This document shows, in pieces, positions 26,013 to 35,726 of a stretch of DNA of 64,000 nt; the stretch's first letter is position 1; every line of letters begins with the position of its first letter. The translations under genes and the position numbers were made by a program. This stretch comes from an uncultured Lentisphaerota bacterium (GTDB taxonomy: Bacteria > Verrucomicrobiota > Lentisphaeria > Oligosphaerales > CAITYL01): NCBI GenBank assembly GCA_903921725.1, contig CAIXRA010000028.1, positions 61,051 to 125,050 of the forward strand, written 5' to 3'. The notes below the pieces were generated by a model. That model had not been told where the DNA came from and did not search any database. It saw only the letters and a list, made by a program, of their open reading frames with translations.

Positions 26013-27362
26013 TTGGACATGGACACGAAAAGACCGACATCCTGGTTGGAGCCGTTGCCGCTGGGGGGCGGGGGGAACGCCCTGCCGTGCCGGATACTGC
26101 CGGGGCCGATGGAGGGGATCACGGACGGTTCCTTCTGCCGGGTGATGTCGGCCCGGGGGCTGGTGCGCGCCTGGGTGACGCCGTTCGTCCGTATCTCGAC
26201 GGCGGTGCCGCGGCTGGCGCGGCTGCGCGAACGGCTGGAGCCGTTCGGGTTGGGAAGCGAAAACGCAGAACACAGAACGCATAACGGAAAAACGGAAGAA
26301 CGGAAAAATAGACCCCCGGCCGCAGACCCCGGTCCTCGGACCACAGACCACGGCCCCCGGACCACAGGCCACGGGCACGGGGCCGCAGACCACGGTTCCC
26401 GTGCCACAGGCCACGGTCCCTGGGCAGAAGGCCACGGGCGGCACCCTGCGGACTTCCCCCGGCCGCCGGTGGTCGTCCAGCTCATGGGGCTGGACATTCC
26501 GCTGCTGGCGGAGACGGCGAAGCGCGTGGCGGAGCTCGGCGCGGCCGGGGTTGACCTGAACTGCGCATGTCCGAGCAAGGTGGTGCTGTCGAACGGAGCG
26601 GGTGGGGCACGGTTGCGGGATCCGGCGTGGATCCGGGAGGCGCTGTGCGCGCTCCGCAAGGCGGTGCCGGAGCTGGGGGTGAGCGTCAAGCTGCGTTCCG
26701 GCTTTGCGGACTCCGCGGCGGAGCTGCCGGGAATCGTGGCGGCGGTGCGGGAGGCGCGCCCGGATTTTGTGATGATGCATTTCCGCACGGTGCAGGAGGA
26801 GTACCGCGAGGTGCGGGACGGCTGGGACCGGCTGGCGCGGGCGAAGGAGCTGCTCGGCGACGGCATACCGCTTCTCGGCGCGGGCGACGTCGTCTCCGCG
26901 GCGGCGGCGTTGAATCTGTGGCGGCAGACGGGGGTGGACGGCGTGACGCCGGCGCGCGGGCTGCTGCGGAATCCCTGGCTGCTGCGGGAGATCGAAGCGA
27001 TGTGCGGCGGAGAGGTGGAGCGGTGTGGCTGTGTGACGGTGAAACTGCGTGGCGGTCAAAACAAAAAACCGCATGGTTCCGCCACTGCCACACCGCCACA
27101 CCGCCACGCCGTTACTCTGTCACACCACGCAGAGTTTCTTCGGGAGCTGGTTGCGGTCAGCGCGGAGACCGGGGAGTGGCGGCGCGGGTTTGTGCTGGAA
27201 CTGGCGCGGAACCTGTTCGGCGTTGACGCCGAACTGTTTACGGGGCTCGCAAAAGCCGTTGATGCCGGCGCGATGCTGAAGCTCCTGGAACAGGAGGCCG
27301 GAGGGAGGGCGTCACGCCCGGCGTGCAAGGCTGGGGCTGCGGGCTTCCCGCCTGGCAGCTGA
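26013..27362 (+). CDS. tRNA-dihydrouridine synthase with repeat-derived insertions
   Basis: 'PCRILPGPMEGITDGSF', 'VVVQLMGLD', 'GVDLNCACPSKVVLSNGAGG', 'VSVKLRSGF', 'GVTPARGLLRNPWLLREI'. Confidence 0.9.
   Translation: MDMDTKRPTSWLEPLPLGGGGNALPCRILPGPMEGITDGSFCRVMSARGLVRAWVTPFVRISTAVPRLARLRERLEPFGLGSENAEHRTHNGKTEERKNRPPAADPGPRTTDHGPRTTGHGHGAADHGSRATGHGPWAEGHGRHPADFPRPPVVVQLMGLDIPLLAETAKRVAELGAAGVDLNCACPSKVVLSNGAGGARLRDPAWIREALCALRKAVPELGVSVKLRSGFADSAAELPGIVAAVREARPDFVMMHFRTVQEEYREVRDGWDRLARAKELLGDGIPLLGAGDVVSAAAALNLWRQTGVDGVTPARGLLRNPWLLREIEAMCGGEVERCGCVTVKLRGGQNKKPHGSATATPPHRHAVTLSHHAEFLRELVAVSAETGEWRRGFVLELARNLFGVDAELFTGLAKAVDAGAMLKLLEQEAGGRASRPACKAGAAGFPPGS
26284..26445. repeat. In-frame low-complexity insertion (ACGGAAAA words plus GGACCACAGACCACGGCCCC-type tandem repeats)
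   Basis: Encodes NGKTEERKNRPPAADPGPRTTDHGPRTTGHGHGAADHGSRATGHGPWAEGHGRH inside dus, just before the conserved VVVQLMG strand. Confidence 0.85.
27021..27130. repeat. In-frame inverted CACACCGCC-family repeat
   Basis: CGGTGTGGCTGTGTGACGGTG ... CCGCCACTGCCACACCGCCACACCGCCAC; both orientations flank a short spacer. Confidence 0.8.
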
Positions 27363-27508
27363 TTTCCCGCGGCGACTTCAGCCTGACGGCCAAAGTCGGC
27401 GCGGCTTTGCAGCTTTGCACCCCGCCAGTTGCGCCGGGCTGGAAGCCCGCGCTCCCACGTCAACGCTCAGCCGGCGCAGCCGGCTTGAACGTCCATTAAA
27501 CAGGCGGG

Positions 27509-29356
27509 TCAGCGGAGGAGTCGCGAAATGTCGCGCGCCGCGCCCTTGGCGGCCGAGGTCGCCATCAGGCCGTACGCCTGCAGCGACTCGGACACCACGC
27601 GCTCGCGTTTCGGCTTCCAGCCGGCGGCGTCCTTCGCGGTGCGGCGCCGGGCGATTTCCGCTTCGGGAACGGCGAGCGTGATGCCGCGGCTCGGGATGTC
27701 GATGACGATTTTGTCGTTTTCCTCGACCAGCCCGATCAGTCCGCCCTCGGCCGCTTCCGGCGAGACATGGCCGATGGAAAGACCGGAGGTGCCGCCGCTG
27801 AAACGACCGTCCGTAATCAGCGCGCACTGTTTGTCCATATGCAGCGACTTGAGGTAACTGGTCGGGTAGAGCATCTCCTGCATGCCAGGCCCGCCGCGCG
27901 GCCCCTCGTAGCGGATGACGACGACGTCGCCCGGCTGGAGCGTGCCGCCGAGGATCAGCTCGATCGCCGCCTCCTGCGAGTCGCAGACCCGCGCCCGGCC
28001 CTCGAAATGGAAGATGCTCGGGTCGACGCCGGCGGTCTTCACGATGCAGCCTTCCTCCGCCAGGTTGCCGTAAAGCACGTTCAGGCCGCCTTCCTTCGTG
28101 TAGGCGTGGGCGAAATCGCGGGTGACGCCGGTCTCGGCGTCGAGGTCGGCCTCGGGATACATCTCGTTCTGCGCGAAGCCGGTGAGGCAGAACTTGCCGC
28201 CCGGAGCCGCCAGCGCGCGCTGTTTCGCCTCCTCCGTCAGTTCGGGGGCCTTTCCGCGGATATCGTTCCTGCGGACCTGCAGCCCCATCGCGTCGCCGGA
28301 CACCGTCGGGCACGCCTCGTTGATTTTTCCGTGGCGCATCAGCTCGCCCATGATGACGGGGATGCCGCCGGCGCGGTTGACGTCTTCCATGTGGAACTTG
28401 CTGCTCGGCGCGACCTTGCAGATGCAGGGCACCTGGCGCGAGAGGCGGTCGATGTCCTTCATCGTGAAATCGACTCCGGCGGCGCGGGCCACGGCGAGGA
28501 TGTGCAGCACGGTGTTGGTGGAGCCGCCCATGGCGATGTCCACGTTCATCGAGTTCTCGAACGCGGCCTTGGATGCGATGGCGCGCGGGAGCACGGAGGC
28601 GTCGCCCTTCAGGTACCAGGCGTTCGCCATTTCGACGATGCGCGCGGAGGCGGTGCGGAACAGTTCCTTGCGCAGCGCGTGCGTGGCCAGCAGCGAGCCG
28701 TTGCCCGGAAGCGCCATGCCGAGCGCCTCCGCCAGGCAGTTCATGGAGTTGGCGGTGAACATGCCGGAGCAGGAGCCGCAGGTCGGGCAGGCCCGGTTTT
28801 CGACCTCGCGCAGGTCGGCGTCCGACACGTTCTTGTCGGCGGCCATGACCATCGCGTCGATCAGATCCAGCTTCACTTCGCCCTTGGACGTCGTGGCGCG
28901 GCCGGCCTCCATCGGGCCGCCGGCGACGAAGATGGAGGGGATGTTCAGGCGCATGGAGGCCATGAGCATTCCCGGCGTGATCTTGTCGCAGCTCGAGATG
29001 CAGATCATGGCGTCGGCGACGTGCGCGTTGCACATGTACTCCACGGAGTCGGCGATCAGCTCGCGGCTCGGTAGCGAGTACAGCATGCCGCCGTGCCCCA
29101 TGGCGATGCCGTCGTCAATCGCGATGGTGTTGAACTCCAGCCCGACGCCGCCGGCCTCCTCAATCATCTTCTTGATCATCTGGCCGTAGCTGTGGAGGTG
29201 CATGTGACCCGGCACGAACTGGGTGAAGGAGTTCACGATGGCGATGATCGGCTTGCCGAAATCGCCCTCCTTCACGCCGTTGGCCCGCCAGAGCGCCCGC
29301 GCCCCCGCCATCTTCCGCCCCTCAAAGGTCTGCGCACTGCGAAATTTGCCTGACAT
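27509..29356 (-). CDS. ilvD: Dihydroxy-acid dehydratase
   Basis: '[28 protein letters not shown]', '[30 protein letters not shown]', '[21 protein letters not shown]'. Confidence 0.95.
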   Translation of the reverse strand: MSGKFRSAQTFEGRKMAGARALWRANGVKEGDFGKPIIAIVNSFTQFVPGHMHLHSYGQMIKKMIEEAGGVGLEFNTIAIDDGIAMGHGGMLYSLPSRELIADSVEYMCNAHVADAMICISSCDKITPGMLMASMRLNIPSIFVAGGPMEAGRATTSKGEVKLDLIDAMVMAADKNVSDADLREVENRACPTCGSCSGMFTANSMNCLAEALGMALPGNGSLLATHALRKELFRTASARIVEMANAWYLKGDASVLPRAIASKAAFENSMNVDIAMGGSTNTVLHILAVARAAGVDFTMKDIDRLSRQVPCICKVAPSSKFHMEDVNRAGGIPVIMGELMRHGKINEACPTVSGDAMGLQVRRNDIRGKAPELTEEAKQRALAAPGGKFCLTGFAQNEMYPEADLDAETGVTRDFAHAYTKEGGLNVLYGNLAEEGCIVKTAGVDPSIFHFEGRARVCDSQEAAIELILGGTLQPGDVVVIRYEGPRGGPGMQEMLYPTSYLKSLHMDKQCALITDGRFSGGTSGLSIGHVSPEAAEGGLIGLVEENDKIVIDIPSRGITLAVPEAEIARRRTAKDAAGWKPKRERVVSESLQAYGLMATSAAKGAARDISRLLR

Positions 29357-29385
29357 GATGTACCTCTTTCTTCTGGCGATATGCC

Positions 29386-29430
29386 CGATCGGTCCGATCG
29401 GTCCGATCCGTCGGATCGGTCGGATCCGAC
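29386..29430. repeat. GATCGGTCC/GGATCGGTC palindromic tandem repeat between rpsA and ilvD
   Basis: CGATCGGTCCGATCGGTCCGATCCGTCGGATCGGTCGGATC. Confidence 0.85.
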
Positions 29431-29435
29431 AATGT

Positions 29436-30935
29436 TCAATCCAGCTTCAGCTTGTCGAGGGCACCGAAGGCGCTGGCGATGCTGCCAAGCGGGCCGTCGG
29501 CCTTCGGCTGGGCCTGGCGGTACTCGCTGTAGGCGGCCTCTTCCTCGTCCACCTCGTTGCCCTTTTCGGCCACGCCGGGAAGCGCCAGGGAGATGCGTTC
29601 GCCATCGACCACGTTCACCAGCACCTTCACTTCCTTGCCGGGGCCGAACTGGCCGTGCATCTGGCGCATGCGCGCCGGGCCGTCGGCCAGCCCCATGCGG
29701 CTGATGTGCAGCAGGCCGGTCCGTCCACCGGGCAGACGGATGAACGCGCCGAAATCTTTCAGCGACTCCACCGTGCCGGCCAGTTCCGCGCCGGGCACGA
29801 TCGAAGCGAGCTGCCGCGCCGTCTCCTCCCGCGCCGCCATCTCCTCCGCGTTGATGGAGGTCACGGACAGTGAGAGGCGCCGCTTTTCGTAGTCCACGTT
29901 TTCAATCTGCACCTCGACCGGATCCCCTTCCTTCACCGCCTCGCTGGCGTGATTCAGGCGTCGGCCGCGGCCGAGCTTGCCAATCGGGATCAGCCCCTCC
30001 AGCCCCGGCTCCAGCTCGACGAACGCGCCGAATTCCATCGTCTTCGAGATGCGGCCCGCATGCTTCGTGCCCTGGGTGTATTTGTCGATGAGCGTGGTCC
30101 AGGGATCGGTCTCGGCTACGCGCAGGCTCAGGGAGATGCGCTTCTTCTCCCAGTCGATGTCGCGCACCATCACGGTCACCCGCTGCCCCACCGTCACCAC
30201 GTCCTCGGCCTTCACGCCGCGCTTCCAGGCCAGCTCGCCCAGCGGCACCAGCCCGTCAATCCCGCCGATGTCCACAAACACGCCGAACGGCATCAGCTTC
30301 TTCACCGTGCCCTCGAGCCGGTCGCCGACGTGCAGCGAGTTCTTCATCTCTTCGCGCGCCACCTCCTGCTCCGCCTCCAGAAGCGGACGGCGGACGACGA
30401 CCAGGCGGTAGCCGTCATCGGAGTATTCGCGCACCTGGAACAGGAACTTCTGGCCGATGTAAACCGCGGCGTCCGCCTTGGAGATGTCGATCTGCGAGAA
30501 CGGGCAGAACCCCTCGTGCGTGCCGACCTGGACGGTGTAGCCGCCCTTGGTCTCGGCCATGACGCGCCCCTCGACCGGCACCTTCGCGTTCAGGGCGTCC
30601 ATCAGCGACGAATCGGCCGTCTCGCCGGACATGCGCTTGGTCAGGCGGATCTCGCCGGTCACGTCGTTGAAGCGGACGCACATCGCCTCGATGGTGTCGC
30701 CGACCTTGACCGTGGGCTTACCTTCCTTGTCCAGCACCTCGGCGCGGTCGAGCATGGCCTCGCAGAGCGCGTTGACGTCGATGAACACCGTCTTTGCGTC
30801 GATCGCCGTGATCGTGCCCGTGACCTTGTCGCCGGCGTAGATGCGGGTCGTCTCGCGCTTCGCCTTCGCGCCCTTGCCCGCATCAAAAGCCGCCAGCATC
30901 GCGCCAAAGTCCATCGTGTCGTTCGAGTCTGCCAT
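29436..30935 (-). CDS. rpsA: 30S ribosomal protein S1 (multiple S1 domains)
   Basis: Repeated S1 motifs, e.g. '[34 protein letters not shown]', '[28 protein letters not shown]'; start chosen at [11 protein letters not shown]. Confidence 0.85.
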   Translation of the reverse strand: MADSNDTMDFGAMLAAFDAGKGAKAKRETTRIYAGDKVTGTITAIDAKTVFIDVNALCEAMLDRAEVLDKEGKPTVKVGDTIEAMCVRFNDVTGEIRLTKRMSGETADSSLMDALNAKVPVEGRVMAETKGGYTVQVGTHEGFCPFSQIDISKADAAVYIGQKFLFQVREYSDDGYRLVVVRRPLLEAEQEVAREEMKNSLHVGDRLEGTVKKLMPFGVFVDIGGIDGLVPLGELAWKRGVKAEDVVTVGQRVTVMVRDIDWEKKRISLSLRVAETDPWTTLIDKYTQGTKHAGRISKTMEFGAFVELEPGLEGLIPIGKLGRGRRLNHASEAVKEGDPVEVQIENVDYEKRRLSLSVTSINAEEMAAREETARQLASIVPGAELAGTVESLKDFGAFIRLPGGRTGLLHISRMGLADGPARMRQMHGQFGPGKEVKVLVNVVDGERISLALPGVAEKGNEVDEEEAAYSEYRQAQPKADGPLGSIASAFGALDKLKLD

Positions 30936-31047
30936 GGTGTCAGGTTCCGTTTGTTGGTTGGTTGTCGGTTGCACTGAGATTGCTTGGTTTTAATCTTGGT
31001 GAGCTTAATGACTTTAGTGACCTGTCAATCATGTCAGAAAACGGTCT

Positions 31048-32316
31048 TCACTTTTCTGTTTTCTGGTTCGGCCGGGCGCGGACAATCTCCGTGCCGGGGG
31101 CGGTTAATTCGATGGCGGCCTCCGCCAGGCAGGCGGGCCAGAGCCAGATGCTGCCGCGCGGGGCGTCGAAGGCCTCGCCCTGCGGAGTCCGCAGCTTTGC
31201 GGCGCCGTTCAGGACGAGCAGGAGCGAAACGGCACCGTCGGACGCGGACTCCGCAACGCCGCCGGCAGCGCCGGAAATGATTTCGACCTGGAACTCCGGC
31301 GTCGGCGGCACGAAGGCGCGGACGGACACGGAAGCGTTTCGTGTTTCGTGTTGCGTGTTGCATGTTTGCGGGAAAAGCCGCTGCACGCCGGCCTGGGAGT
31401 AGGTGAGCATGTTTAGCAGCACGTCGGTGTCCACAAACTTCGGCGTCAGGCCGGCGCGGACGACGTTGTCGGAGTTGGCCATGCACTCGATGATCGTGCC
31501 GCGGAGGTAGGCATGCGGTTCGTTGGCGCCGAGGTAGATGCACTCGCCCGGTTCCAGATGCACCAGATTCAGGAAATAGAGCGAGAGCAGCCCGGCGTCG
31601 TCCGGGTACTGCGCCGCAAGCCGGAGGAACCAGCCGTCGTGCGGAGTCCGCACGGCGAGTCCGCCAATCTCGGCGGCCAGCGCGCGGACGGTTGCCGTGA
31701 CGGCTTCCTTCGGCGCGCGGAAAATGGCGGCGTAGGCGGCGCGGAGCCAGTAATCCGTTTCATGTTGCGTGTTGCGTGTTGCGTGTTGGGAGGAAAACTC
31801 GTCCAGAAACGCGCCGAGGGATTTGAGGCGTGCGGCGTCCTTGCGGATGTCGGCGGCGGGGCGGAACTGCGCCAGGGCGTCGAACGGCGTGACGGCGACG
31901 GCGATTTCCGGTTTCGGGTTGGGGTCCGGATAATTTTTGGGATCCCGCGCATGCAGGCACTTGGCGAGTTCCACATCAGGATGCGCCTGGATGGAAAGCG
32001 CCCGGCTGCAGCTCAGCACCTTGAGCAGGAATGGCAGGCCCGGCCGTCCAGTAGATTTCCCCGCCGTTCCCCCAAGCACGGCTTCGGGGTTTGCTCCAAT
32101 AAAATCAGTGAGCACCGTGCCGTCCGGCAGCCTTGCGGGCAGGCTCGGATGCGCGCCGATCCAGAGTTCGGCGAACGGCTGTCCGTCTCCGGCGGGGAGG
32201 CCGAGGAGGCCGGCGATGAACGGCGTCCGGCCGTTTTCCGCCCTTTCCCCCCAGGGGTACGGCTGCACGCCGCAGGTCAGTTTGATGAACGAGGGTTTCA
32301 TGTCATTCCAAAACAC
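31048..32316 (-). CDS. manA: Mannose-6-phosphate isomerase, class I
   Basis: 'LTCGVQPYPWGERAENGRTPFI', 'PFLLKVLSCSRALSIQAHPD', 'ANEPHAYLRGTIIECMANSDNVVRAGLTPKFVD'. Confidence 0.92.
   Translation of the reverse strand: MFWNDMKPSFIKLTCGVQPYPWGERAENGRTPFIAGLLGLPAGDGQPFAELWIGAHPSLPARLPDGTVLTDFIGANPEAVLGGTAGKSTGRPGLPFLLKVLSCSRALSIQAHPDVELAKCLHARDPKNYPDPNPKPEIAVAVTPFDALAQFRPAADIRKDAARLKSLGAFLDEFSSQHATRNTQHETDYWLRAAYAAIFRAPKEAVTATVRALAAEIGGLAVRTPHDGWFLRLAAQYPDDAGLLSLYFLNLVHLEPGECIYLGANEPHAYLRGTIIECMANSDNVVRAGLTPKFVDTDVLLNMLTYSQAGVQRLFPQTCNTQHETRNASVSVRAFVPPTPEFQVEIISGAAGGVAESASDGAVSLLLVLNGAAKLRTPQGEAFDAPRGSIWLWPACLAEAAIELTAPGTEIVRARPNQKTEK
31335..31368. repeat. In-frame CGTGTT/CGTGTTG word repeat in manA
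   Basis: CGTTTCGTGTTTCGTGTTGCGTGTTGCATGTTT, encodes TCNTQHETRNA. Confidence 0.85.
31756..31788. repeat. Second in-frame CGTGTTG word repeat in manA
   Basis: CGTTTCATGTTGCGTGTTGCGTGTTGCGTGTTG, encodes SQHATRNTQHET. Confidence 0.85.
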
Positions 32317-32380
32317 GGCGGAACGGCCCCGCTTTTTCTTGGGAAAAGCGCAATATAATGCGGGATTTGCGGATTGGTGC

Positions 32381-33676
32381 TCAGCGCCCCGAAGCGGGGC
32401 GTGCCGGCAGGAGCGCCGCCTCCGCCGGGAGGTCGGGGATGCCGGCGGCCGGCGTCCCCTTATACTCCGGGATCAGGCGGACCAGGCGGAACCCAAGCAT
32501 GTTGCCGTGGGAGAGGGGCGGAAGCCGCGAGCGGGTGGCGGAGCGCGAATCCTCGGCTTTCGTGCACCAGTTGCCGCCGCGGATGACGCGGTATTCGGTG
32601 AACTCCTTGAACGAGTCGAGCAGCGCCGGCGGCGGCGGCGGGGCGCCCGGATCCCGCGGGTACGGCGCGAACTTGTCCATGCACCACTCCCAGACGTTCC
32701 CGTGCAGGTCAAACAGTCCGTAGGCGTTGGGCAGGCGGCGGCCGACCACGTTCGGCTGCCGGGCGTTGTTCTCCACGAAATCCGCGTAATGCTCCAGCCG
32801 CAGCGGGTCGTCGCCGAAACAGAAGGCGCTCTTCGTCCCGGCGCGGCAGGCGTACTCCCACTCCGCCTCGAACGGCAGGCGGTAGGTGCCGACGCGGACG
32901 TTCTCCTTCTCGGCGAGCGCCTTGGCGAACGCCAGCGTGTCCGCCCACGTCACCTCCTCGACGGGCTGCCCGCGCACGGCAATCGCGGCGGCGGCGGCCT
33001 TTGCTCGGACCTCGCTGATGAAAACCGTATTTTTGGGCAGGACCGGCGCATGTGAATACGAGGGGTTTTCCGGCATGAGCTTCGACCACTGTTCCTGTGT
33101 GATCTCGCAGACGCTCATGTAGAACGGGAGATACACGTTGACGGTGTGTTGCGATTCCCCTTCCCAGCGCTCCGTTTCGGTTTCCGGGCTGCCCATGACG
33201 TAGCTGCCCGGCGGGATTAGGCGCAGGCGGATGCCCAGTGAGTTCTCCACTTCGACGGGCAGGGCGCTGGCCTTGGAAAATTCAATCTGCCGGGCTTGCG
33301 CCTCCGCGCTTCCCGGGGCGAGGCGGACGGTCGAGGGCATCATCGGCGGCGCGACCTCCTTCAGGCCGATCAGGATCACGCCGAGGTTGCCCAGCACCGG
33401 CCCCGGGACCGGCTTGGGCGGCGGGACGAACGCTGGCACCGCGCGCGGTGCCGGTACGGCCTGGTGGAGCGAGACCGCGATCACGGCGAGCAGCACGATG
33501 ATGAACACCAGCCAGGACACGACCCGCAGCTGCCGCCACAGGTACGCAGAGGTGGGAACCGGCGGCTTCACGATCTTCGGGGGGCCGCGCCGCGGCTTCT
33601 TGATGTGGATGCCGCCGTGCGCCCCGCTCGGAGGAGGGGTGGAGTCCGTTTTTTTTCCACTTTCCTGCGTTTCCAT
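32381..33676 (-). CDS. Formylglycine-generating enzyme (SUMF1/FGE-sulfatase) domain protein, membrane anchored
   Basis: 'MGSPETETERWEGESQHTVNVYLPFYMSVCEITQEQW', 'YRLPFEAEWEYACRAGT', 'NAYGLFDLHGNVWEWCMD', 'RVIRGGNW'; N-terminal TM. Confidence 0.88.
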   Translation of the reverse strand: METQESGKKTDSTPPPSGAHGGIHIKKPRRGPPKIVKPPVPTSAYLWRQLRVVSWLVFIIVLLAVIAVSLHQAVPAPRAVPAFVPPPKPVPGPVLGNLGVILIGLKEVAPPMMPSTVRLAPGSAEAQARQIEFSKASALPVEVENSLGIRLRLIPPGSYVMGSPETETERWEGESQHTVNVYLPFYMSVCEITQEQWSKLMPENPSYSHAPVLPKNTVFISEVRAKAAAAAIAVRGQPVEEVTWADTLAFAKALAEKENVRVGTYRLPFEAEWEYACRAGTKSAFCFGDDPLRLEHYADFVENNARQPNVVGRRLPNAYGLFDLHGNVWEWCMDKFAPYPRDPGAPPPPPALLDSFKEFTEYRVIRGGNWCTKAEDSRSATRSRLPPLSHGNMLGFRLVRLIPEYKGTPAAGIPDLPAEAALLPARPASGR

Positions 33677-33756
33677 TTGTCCAAGGCTCCCATGAAATCC
33701 AATGCCCGCTCACCCGGCGGTCTCCGTGCGGCGTGCCGCGCGTGGATGGCGGCGCT

Positions 33757-34887
33757 TCAGTTCCTCCGGCGCAGCTCACGCAGTCCCCAGACCGCGAGCA
33801 GGAGCGTCGGGAGCGTCCCGGCAAACGCAGCCGGAACCAGCCCCTTGCGTCCGAGCAGCAGGAAGAACTGGCTGACCACATAATACAGGACCAGCACCAG
33901 CAGCGCGCCGGCAAAGCCGCGCATGCGGCTGCCGCGGTGCGAGCCGAGGGAGAGCGCAACCCCGAGCAGCGCCGCGCCGAGGCAGGAAAGCGGCGCGGAA
34001 AAACGGTACCAGACCGCCGTCATGAACCCGTTCCGCGTGCTGGCCGGAAGGCCGGGGTTGTTCCGCATGAGCTGGAACATCTCGGCGATGGAGAGGTTTT
34101 CCACGCTCTTTAGGCTGCCGGCGATGTCGTCGGGGGATTCGGTGAGTTCCGGACAGTCCAGGGCGGCGAAGTCCGCGCCGGCGTCCTTCGGCTGTTCGCC
34201 GGTCGTATCGTATTCGGTGCGGTGCCCGTTCTCCAGGTGCCAGTGGCCGTCCTGGTAGACGGCGGCGGCGGCGCGGATGTCCCACAGCACGCGGCGGTCG
34301 GGGCGGAACTGCGTGATCAGCACCCCCTCCTGCCTGCCGTTTTCCGCAAACTTTTCCACGAACCAGTCGCGGCCGCCGCGGGAATAGCGTGCGGCGAGCT
34401 GCTTGCGGGCGCCGGCGACGAAGCCGGGCTCGGTCAGCTGGTGGATGAGCGTGTCGGCCTTCGCCGTCGCCGTGGGGGCCACCCATTCGACCAGGAAAAA
34501 CGAGAGCGCCGAAAACGCCACCGCCACCATCCAGACCGGCAGGAACGCCGTCGTCATCGAGACGCCGGCGGCGCGGATGGCGGAGACCTCGTGGTTCCGG
34601 ACAAAATTGCCGACGATGTAGCCGCACGACAGGAGGATGGACATCGGCAGGATGTTGACCATGTTCTGCGGCTGGCGGAGTACCAAATAGCCCAGGACGT
34701 CGGACAGCCCCGCCTTCGCCCCGACCAGGTCCGACAGCGTGTTGAAGACGTCAATCACCAGAAACAGCAGCATGAAGCCGCCCAGGCAGCAGCCGAGCGC
34801 CAGCAGGAACTCGCCGGCCACATGGCGGAAAAGAATCGGCGAAAGACGCCGGCCGTGCTGCACGGAAAAATCATGGGGGGTGGTCAT
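33757..34887 (-). CDS. LptF/LptG (YjgP/YjgQ) family LPS export permease
   Basis: 'FSVQHGRRLSPILFRHVAGEFLLALGCCLGGFMLLFLVIDVFNTL', 'VNILPMSILLSCGYIVGNFVRNHEVSAIRAAGVSM'. Confidence 0.87.
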   Translation of the reverse strand: MTTPHDFSVQHGRRLSPILFRHVAGEFLLALGCCLGGFMLLFLVIDVFNTLSDLVGAKAGLSDVLGYLVLRQPQNMVNILPMSILLSCGYIVGNFVRNHEVSAIRAAGVSMTTAFLPVWMVAVAFSALSFFLVEWVAPTATAKADTLIHQLTEPGFVAGARKQLAARYSRGGRDWFVEKFAENGRQEGVLITQFRPDRRVLWDIRAAAAVYQDGHWHLENGHRTEYDTTGEQPKDAGADFAALDCPELTESPDDIAGSLKSVENLSIAEMFQLMRNNPGLPASTRNGFMTAVWYRFSAPLSCLGAALLGVALSLGSHRGSRMRGFAGALLVLVLYYVVSQFFLLLGRKGLVPAAFAGTLPTLLLAVWGLRELRRRN

Positions 34888-35657
34888 GGCTGGATCCGTT
34901 CGGCGGTGTCGGGGATGATGCGGGTGCGGATGACGCGCGTTCCGGTCAGTTCATCGGCCAGGGATCGGCCCTGCGCCCGGAACAGCGCTGTCGGCAGCAG
35001 GACGGCGCCGAGCCCGGCCGTGGTCAGGGCGGTGATGAACGCGCGGTCCGCCCACAGTTCGCGGAGATTCTCCGTGCAGCAGATCAGCCCCCAGAACCAC
35101 TGGCCGGCCGTCTGGCCGCGGAGGGCGAGGCTGGCGGCAAGGTACAGGAGGGCGCCGGCATACCAGCAGGCCATCCAGAGGACGGCGGCGGTGCGGGACG
35201 CGGGGCCCCCGCAGAGCCAGGCGGCCGCCAGCCCCCAGGCGCAGACCACCAGAAGATCGGTCAGCCCCGCGGCCAGCCGGAGCGAGACGGGGGCGGGGGA
35301 GAAGCGGATTCCCTCATCGCCCAGGCGGCTGGAAACCATTCCCACGAAAGCCGGCGGCCGCTCCTTCGGCGGGGCCGCATTTTCTTTTTCCGGCGCGGAA
35401 GCTTGACAATACCCGGAGAGGAATGGATATTCCACCGCTTTTTTCCATCGGCGGAGAGAGGCGTCGCAAACCGTGCAACCGGCATCCAGGCCTCCGCTGC
35501 CGGCCAGCGCCTCCAGTTCCGTACGGGAAAAGGGCCCCCGTTCGGTGCCGTCCGTGCAGCGGACGCAATACAGTGTTACATTGGTGCCAGGCAATCGTGC
35601 CTCCCGTGACAAAATGCCGCTCCGGAAACTTGCAAGCAGGCGAAGTACCGGTAACAT
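34884..35657 (-). CDS. GYF_2-like/RDD-family membrane protein
   Basis: 'YCVRCTDGTERGPFSRTELEALAGSGGLDAGCTV' (GYF_2-like) followed by RDD-like TM region; start uncertain. Confidence 0.65.
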   Translation of the reverse strand: MLPVLRLLASFRSGILSREARLPGTNVTLYCVRCTDGTERGPFSRTELEALAGSGGLDAGCTVCDASLRRWKKAVEYPFLSGYCQASAPEKENAAPPKERPPAFVGMVSSRLGDEGIRFSPAPVSLRLAAGLTDLLVVCAWGLAAAWLCGGPASRTAAVLWMACWYAGALLYLAASLALRGQTAGQWFWGLICCTENLRELWADRAFITALTTAGLGAVLLPTALFRAQGRSLADELTGTRVIRTRIIPDTAERIQP

Positions 35658-35726
35658 AACAAAAAATCGGCCAAAGGAAAACCGGACGTGAAGATTTGCC
35701 GGACACCGGGAAAAGGGGATCAACAC

